DNA of 64,000 bases, taken from Bradyrhizobium sp. 164 (lineage in GTDB: Bacteria; Pseudomonadota; Alphaproteobacteria; Rhizobiales; Xanthobacteraceae). The stretch covers positions 248,001 to 312,000 of the forward strand of contig NZ_JADPKA010000050.1 in assembly GCF_023073715.1 (NCBI RefSeq). The letters are read 5' to 3'. The notes beneath the pieces are model-generated. The model was not told where the DNA came from. It did no database searches and was given only the letters and a program-made list of their open reading frames with translations. A program made the position numbers and the translations under genes. Below, piece by piece: positions 59,884-64,000 of the stretch. Within the stretch, counting starts at the first letter, position 1. Each line of letters begins with the position of its first letter.

Positions 59884-61061
59884 ATGCGCTGCACTGCGCA
59901 GCCACCAGGGACACGGCAGACGATCGGGCTGAACCGCGTCCGCCGGGTCGCGGCAGCGATCGCCACGACCTTCACCCTTATGGCGTTTGCGCTCATCGTG
60001 ACGATGTCGGCGGCTACGGCCGTCCTCGCGCAAAGTCCCACGCCGACGCCGACCCCGACCCCGACACCCACGCCGTCGCCGACCCCGGTCCCGATGCCGA
60101 CCTCGGCCAATTATGACCAGTCGGCCGGCAACAGCACGCTCAATCTCGGCTCAGGTTTCCTGGAGCGCCTCGGCAACCAGGCATCGAGCGGCTTTAACCG
60201 GGCGTTGCGGACCAATCCCGGCGGTGGCGGCGCATCGGCGAGCACCGAAGATCCGCGCTACCGCACCTGGTTCGAGGGCTATGGCATCTCGGTCCGCACC
60301 GATGCGCAAGGCGACTTCGTCGGCGACAAGCGCAAGACTTTTGGCGGCGTCGCCGGCATCGGCGCACGGCTCGCGCCGGGTGTCAGTATCGGCTTTTCGG
60401 TCGACCAGAGTCACACCGACATCGACGTGCCCTTGGCGCTCCAGTCCGCGACACTCGACCTCACCCAAATCGGCTTCAATGGCTCCGTCGACAAGGGGCC
60501 ATGGACCTGGGCCTTTGCGGTGGTGCACGGCTTTGGCAAGGTCCGTTCCAGCCGTAATACCGGCCTTGGGCTTGCGCGGGCGGCTACAGCGCCGCGGTCG
60601 ACGGCGCGCTGACCGAGATCAGCTATTACTGGACCAAGGACCAGATGCGCATCGTGCCGAAGGGCGCGGTCGAATACGTGCGCGGTACCAGCGCGGCGTT
60701 CCAGGAGGTCGGCGGCCTTGATCCGCTCAACGTCGGCGCAACAGCGCTGTCGCGTGCGCGCATCATGATCGGGGCCGAGATCGGCCGCTATTTCGTCATC
60801 GACCAGAAGATCCTAGACCTGTCCGCCTACGGCAAGTTCGTCGACAATTTCCACCAGGACCTCGGATCGATCCAGGTCAGCCTGGGCACCCAGAGCATCG
60901 TCGTCCCCGGCATCGGCGAGAGTCGCTACGGCATGGATGCCGGCGCCTCGGCCTCGCTCAGCCTGACCAGCGTCGCGCGGCTCTACGTCAATTACGACGG
61001 CAAGCTCCGCAACGAGCTCACGTCGCACCAGGGCACGGTCGGCTTCGAATACAAATGGTGA
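59884..61061 (+). pseudogene. Autotransporter-type outer membrane protein gene with a one-base frameshift
   Basis: The first frame has a signal region (RVRRVAAAIATTFTLMAFAL ... VLAQ), a PT-repeat linker (SPTPTPTPTPTPTPSPTP) and beta-barrel-like strands (RTWFEGYGISVRTDAQGDFV, LAPGVSIGFSVDQSHTDIDV) up to ...NTGLGLARAA and a stop at 60610-60612. The next frame continues GYSAAVDGALTEISYYWTKD to a terminal strand GTVGFEYKW at 61061. One missing G in CGCGGGCGG (near 60575-60581) accounts for the shift. It ends with the aromatic residue expected of a barrel. Start uncertain. Confidence 0.75.
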
Positions 61062-61069
61062 GCTGAAGT

Positions 61070-62080
61070 CTATGCGGGTGTTGCCGCAACGTAGCCGGTC
61101 AGCCCAAATCCGTCGCGCGCGGCCGTCATCATCGGCACCAGCGCGTTCGGATGGATGAACTCGTCGCGGAAGCAGGGATAGGTCCTGGGATCGAAGATCT
61201 TCTTCAGCCAGTCGACCACAATCTTGTGCCGCTCGGAGGTGCGGAACTCCTTGTGATAGGTGAGCCAGAGATCGGCGTGGTGGCTGACGCCGAGATCGAC
61301 GGCAACGAGCGGCGCACCAAGCGCGATCGAAACCGTCGGCAGGAAGCCGATGCCGGCGCCGCGTTCGACGGCATAGAGCGCGCCGACCGAGGAGTTGATC
61401 TTGATGCCGACGATGCCCTCCAGCGACGTCAGCCCGAGCACGCGGGCATAAGCGCCGTCGTCGACTTGCGGCGCGCTCTGCTTGATGATGCGGTGGTTGT
61501 TGAGTTCGGCGAGCGTTGCCGGGACGCCGTAAAGGCTCTCGTACTCCTTGGAGACGAACGGATAGATGTGCAGCCGGCCCAGCTTGGCCACGATCAGATC
61601 CGGATTGGTGGGTGGCTCGAGCTGGATCGCGATGTCGGATTCCAAGCGAGCGACGTCGGCCTGCTCCATCGCACAGCGCAGATCGACGGTGATCTTGCGA
61701 TAAGTCTTCTGGAAATCGATCAGCCGCGGCAAAATCCAGAAATTGCCGGGCCCCTCCGTCACCGCGACGCGCACGGTGCCGGCAGTGTCGTTCGACGAAC
61801 GCGAGGCGCGACGGAAGACGTTGAAGGCGTGACGCTCCATATGCGCGACGTCGGCGATCATCGCGGTGCCTTCATCGCTGAGCGTGAGCCCGCTCTGGTC
61901 GCGCAGGAACAGCTTGCAGCCGATGCTCTCTTCGAGCCGGTCGATCCTGCGCATCAAGGTGGTGGAGGTGAGCCCGAGCTCTTCGGCTGCATTGCGAAAA
62001 CTTTTATATTTTGCGCACGCTAAAAACAGCTTCAAATCGTCCCAGGACGCACCCAGGGCTTCTTCACGGTGCTGCATCAT
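61070..62080 (-). CDS. LysR-family transcriptional regulator
   Basis: 336 residues from ATG 62078-62080, with GGGGTG upstream; an ATG 10 codons earlier also has a possible site. The HTH has SWDDLKLFLACAKYKSFRNA, AAEELGLTSTTLMRRIDRLE. The effector domain begins GTVRVAVTEGPGNFWILPRL. It is divergent from the three-gene operon at 62188, which it probably regulates. Confidence 0.9.
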   Translation of the reverse strand: MMQHREEALGASWDDLKLFLACAKYKSFRNAAEELGLTSTTLMRRIDRLEESIGCKLFLRDQSGLTLSDEGTAMIADVAHMERHAFNVFRRASRSSNDTAGTVRVAVTEGPGNFWILPRLIDFQKTYRKITVDLRCAMEQADVARLESDIAIQLEPPTNPDLIVAKLGRLHIYPFVSKEYESLYGVPATLAELNNHRIIKQSAPQVDDGAYARVLGLTSLEGIVGIKINSSVGALYAVERGAGIGFLPTVSIALGAPLVAVDLGVSHHADLWLTYHKEFRTSERHKIVVDWLKKIFDPRTYPCFRDEFIHPNALVPMMTAARDGFGLTGYVAATPA

Positions 62081-62081
62081 C

Positions 62082-62108
62082 GCAGCACCCCGGTGCAATA
62101 ACTGCTGC
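62082..62108. promoter_or_regulatory. Candidate LysR-box between divergent genes
   Basis: GCAGCA (62082-62087) and TGCTGC (62103-62108) are inverted repeats enclosing GCACC-CC-GGTGC (62085-62096). It is next to the LysR start codon, a typical autoregulatory position. Confidence 0.45.
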
Positions 62109-62187
62109 ATACTGTTGGTCCCCAACCGCTAAGCTCGTCCTCATAGCGGGGTACGAAAGCGGCAAACGATAGAGAGGCGATATCGGT

Positions 62188-62793
62188 ATGGAAAGGGGCT
62201 CGTTTGACGCACGGCATGATTTCGATGCGCTGCCGCTGAGCCCGGACGTCGATGTCCGTTGTGCGCAATCTTCCGAAATCGCGGCGCTTTCGGAGATGGC
62301 GCATCGGCTGGTGCCGGGTGTGCGGATCGAGGCGGCGGAGCTTTCGAAATATCTCACGTTCGATCCTCAGAGCATCCTGACTTTCAGCCGGAAGGGACTT
62401 CTGCTCGGCGGCATGGCCTTCCTGTTCCTCAATGATCGCGGGCACGATGCGCTGCTGCTCGACGAGATCTGCCTGACTGCGCCGGAGACGCGCCATCTCG
62501 CTTCAGCGAAGGACGACGTTGCGGCCATCTACATCTGGGCGATCGCGGCGACGGGGCGCGGCATCGCCGGTCTCGGCAAGGCCGCGGCTCATCTGCGACA
62601 GCTAAGGTTTCGCGGCGCCGATTGCTATGCGCAGCCGTCAACCGTGGCCGGACGCGATATCATGAGGGCGACCGGCTTTGCGCCCGTTCCGAGCTTCCAA
62701 CCCGACCTCTGGTGCTACGAGCGCCCCTGGCATCGCCGGCCGATGCCGGGTGCAATCATCCAAGCAAGGAGTTTTGCAGATGCACGGTACTAG
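62188..62793 (+). CDS. Uncharacterised protein with weak GNAT-like features, 201 residues
   Basis: Begins MERGSFDARHDFDALPLSPD. A central LLLGGMAFLFLNDRGHDALL strand pair is followed by IYIWAIAATGRGIAGLGKAA, where RGIAGLG resembles the acetyl-CoA pyrophosphate loop, and then GADCYAQPSTVAGRDIMRAT, like the end of a GNAT domain. The similarity is too weak to assign an activity. It is the first gene of an operon with a clearer GNAT gene, which it overlaps by 14 bases. Confidence 0.65.
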   Translation: MERGSFDARHDFDALPLSPDVDVRCAQSSEIAALSEMAHRLVPGVRIEAAELSKYLTFDPQSILTFSRKGLLLGGMAFLFLNDRGHDALLLDEICLTAPETRHLASAKDDVAAIYIWAIAATGRGIAGLGKAAAHLRQLRFRGADCYAQPSTVAGRDIMRATGFAPVPSFQPDLWCYERPWHRRPMPGAIIQARSFADARY

Positions 62794-63400
62794 AATTCCT
62801 TTCGCCAAGCCCGACTCCCGCGCCGTTACCATTCGCCTTGCGCGCGATCCCAGCGATCTCATGCTGGTCACCGCGATCCGTTCCGCGGTCTATCTCGCCG
62901 AGCAGAATTGTCCGTTCGAGGAGGAGTTCGACGGCAACGACATGGTCGCCGCGCATTTCATCGGCTTCGTCGGTAACGAGCCCGCGGGCTGCCTGCGCGT
63001 GCGCTTCTTCGGCGACTTCGCCAAGGTGGAGCGCCTTGCGGTGCGTCACCAGTACCGGCGCTCGCGCGTCTCGTTCAAGCTGGTGCAGGCGAGTGTCGAC
63101 TATGTGAAGCGCAAGGGCTTCCGCAAGATTTACGGCCAGGCGCAGGACCGCCTGGTGGATTTCTGGGCCCATTTCGGCGCCAAGCCGCTCGGCCACAATC
63201 GCAAGATCACTTTCTCCGATTTCTCCTACACCGAGATGCTGCTTGAGATCGAGCCCGGCCCGGACGCCATCACGCTGGACAGCGATCCCTATGTGATCAT
63301 CCGGCCCGAAGGCGATTGGGACCGGCCGGGCGTGCTCGACGCCTCGGCGGGGCGGGCGGTGACCTCGCCACTGCGGCACCTCGCGGCCGCCGATCACTGA
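62780..63400 (+). CDS. GNAT-family N-acetyltransferase
   Basis: 206 residues from ATG 62780 (MHGTRIPFAKPDSRAVTIRL), with AGGAG 8 bases upstream inside the previous gene. EFDGNDMVAAHFIGFVGNEP, CLRVRFFGDFAKVERLAVRH, then QYRRSRVSFKLVQASVDYVK (acetyl-CoA loop) and FWAHFGAKPLG are GNAT elements. About 55 extra C-terminal residues (ITLDSDPYVIIRPEGDWDRP) follow. Substrate unknown. Confidence 0.82.
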   Translation: MHGTRIPFAKPDSRAVTIRLARDPSDLMLVTAIRSAVYLAEQNCPFEEEFDGNDMVAAHFIGFVGNEPAGCLRVRFFGDFAKVERLAVRHQYRRSRVSFKLVQASVDYVKRKGFRKIYGQAQDRLVDFWAHFGAKPLGHNRKITFSDFSYTEMLLEIEPGPDAITLDSDPYVIIRPEGDWDRPGVLDASAGRAVTSPLRHLAAADH

Positions 63401-63425
63401 GCTAGGTGCAACTGCGCGCAAGACA

Positions 63426-63989
63426 ATGCCGGTTTCCATCCACGATGATCCTCCGATCCTGGTCTGCGCGGACCTGCAGGTCGAATATCTGACCCCTGGG
63501 CGCCGCCACGTCATCCTCGGCGGCGATGCCGCCACCGCACGCTGCCTGGAACTGCTGACGCTGTGGCGCAGCAATCTCTGGCCGGTGATGCATTTGAAGC
63601 GCATCGCGCAGGCGGCCTGGTTCAATCCGGCATCCAGGCTGACCGATTGGATCGCGGAGGCGAAGCCGCGTCCGGGAGAAATGACGTTCGAGCATCCGCT
63701 GCCCTCGGCCTACAGCTCGTCGCGGTTTGTGGACTATATGTCCAATATCCACAATGTGCGCTGCGTGTTGGCCGGCTTTTCCCTGGACGAGACCATCCTG
63801 GCCACCGCCGTGGACGGGTTTCACCGCAGCCATCGTTACGAGGTGATCACTGACGCCGTGGCCTGCCGGCAGCCGGGCACGGGCGATGCCGCCGCCTACA
63901 AGCGTGCAGTAGTGAATGTCATCGGGAATTTTGCTACGATCCATTCCAGCGCCGAACTGATCAGAACCAGCGGCGCCGTTGCGGTGTAG
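63426..63989 (+). CDS. Isochorismatase-fold protein lacking the nucleophilic cysteine
   Basis: 187 residues. The fold is clear: ILVCADLQVEYLTPGRRHVI (catalytic Asp), PVMHLKRIA (Lys near 58), VRCVLAGFSLDETILATAVD, YEVITDAVACR. Where the family has a Cys (V-C-V-x-x-T-A) this protein has Thr (E-T-I-L-A-T-A); the codon is ACC at 63796-63798. It is therefore probably not a cysteine hydrolase; it may be a binding or regulatory subunit, or use another mechanism. It lies 25 bases after the GNAT gene. Confidence 0.82.
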   Translation: MPVSIHDDPPILVCADLQVEYLTPGRRHVILGGDAATARCLELLTLWRSNLWPVMHLKRIAQAAWFNPASRLTDWIAEAKPRPGEMTFEHPLPSAYSSSRFVDYMSNIHNVRCVLAGFSLDETILATAVDGFHRSHRYEVITDAVACRQPGTGDAAAYKRAVVNVIGNFATIHSSAELIRTSGAVAV

Positions 63990-64000
63990 GCGGCCGCGAT

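Noticed and set aside
1..64000. Prophage, IS element, CRISPR array or toxin-antitoxin pair
   Set aside because: No transposase, integrase, phage structural gene, spaced direct repeats or recognisable toxin family seen.

Overview
The window is chromosomal DNA, GC-rich throughout, of an alphaproteobacterium. Gene order and protein character point to the Rhizobiales, most likely Bradyrhizobium or a close relative (inference from recognised proteins; no database search was possible). Core blocks that support this are rpsF-rpsR-DUF2232-rplI, fabD-fabG-acpP-fabF-mltG-yicC-gmk, lptF-lptG-lptD-surA-pdxA-rsmA with pepA-holC, and ppk-ppx-hdaA beside purM-purN. No tRNA, rRNA, CRISPR array, integrase, transposase or prophage gene was seen.

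Layout. 0-8.5 kb: the 5' end of radA, then an accessory stretch separating radA from alr-dnaB. It holds a nonsense-interrupted exported protein gene, a TauE-type exporter, an RpiB-type isomerase followed by the remnant of a PfkB sugar kinase, a polar amino-acid-type ABC importer, a beta-hydroxyacid dehydrogenase, a FadR-type GntR regulator with a palindromic operator, a frameshifted GFA-family gene and xthA. 8.5-13.4 kb: alr, dnaB, two small genes flanking a perfect TGTGA-N6-TCACA site, and cfa. 13.7-15.8 kb: a CxxCH protein and a TetR-thioesterase operon. 15.9-18.4 kb: ribosomal protein operon. 18.7-20.5 kb: TetR-desaturase operon. 20.7-27.4 kb: type II fatty acid synthesis genes, mltG, yicC and gmk.

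27.3-34.4 kb is a second accessory block between gmk and rsmA. It contains a polyglutamine membrane protein, a 1-kb stretch without genes, a cupin, two paralogous Crp/Fnr regulators, several small proteins, short tandem duplications and a zinc alcohol dehydrogenase. 34.5-44.5 kb: rsmA, pdxA, surA-like, lptD, lptG and lptF form one tightly overlapping outer-membrane biogenesis operon, divergent from pepA-holC. 44.6-50.2 kb: a lipoprotein, a MarR/monooxygenase divergent pair with repeated operators, an orphan TctC-type binding protein, an ABC-F ATPase and a His/Gly/Trp-rich exported protein. 50.5-59 kb: ndk, a TerC-family protein, ppx, ppk, hdaA, a CDP-alcohol phosphatidyltransferase, purM and purN. 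59-61 kb: cspA and a frameshifted autotransporter. 61-64 kb: a LysR gene divergent from a three-gene operon (GNAT-like, GNAT, isochorismatase-fold protein lacking the nucleophilic cysteine).

Recurring themes: four transcription factors (GntR, two TetR, MarR) each have a clear palindromic or repeated site at their own promoter. Four genes are interrupted (one nonsense, three frameshifts, two of which look like one lost base in a G/C run). Two short repeats each occur twice in the window, and a cloverleaf-like palindromic element lies beside rplI. The best candidates for something undescribed are the 62-64 kb operon, the 39-residue membrane protein with its CRP-type site, and the Shine-Dalgarno-in-loop hairpin of cspA.
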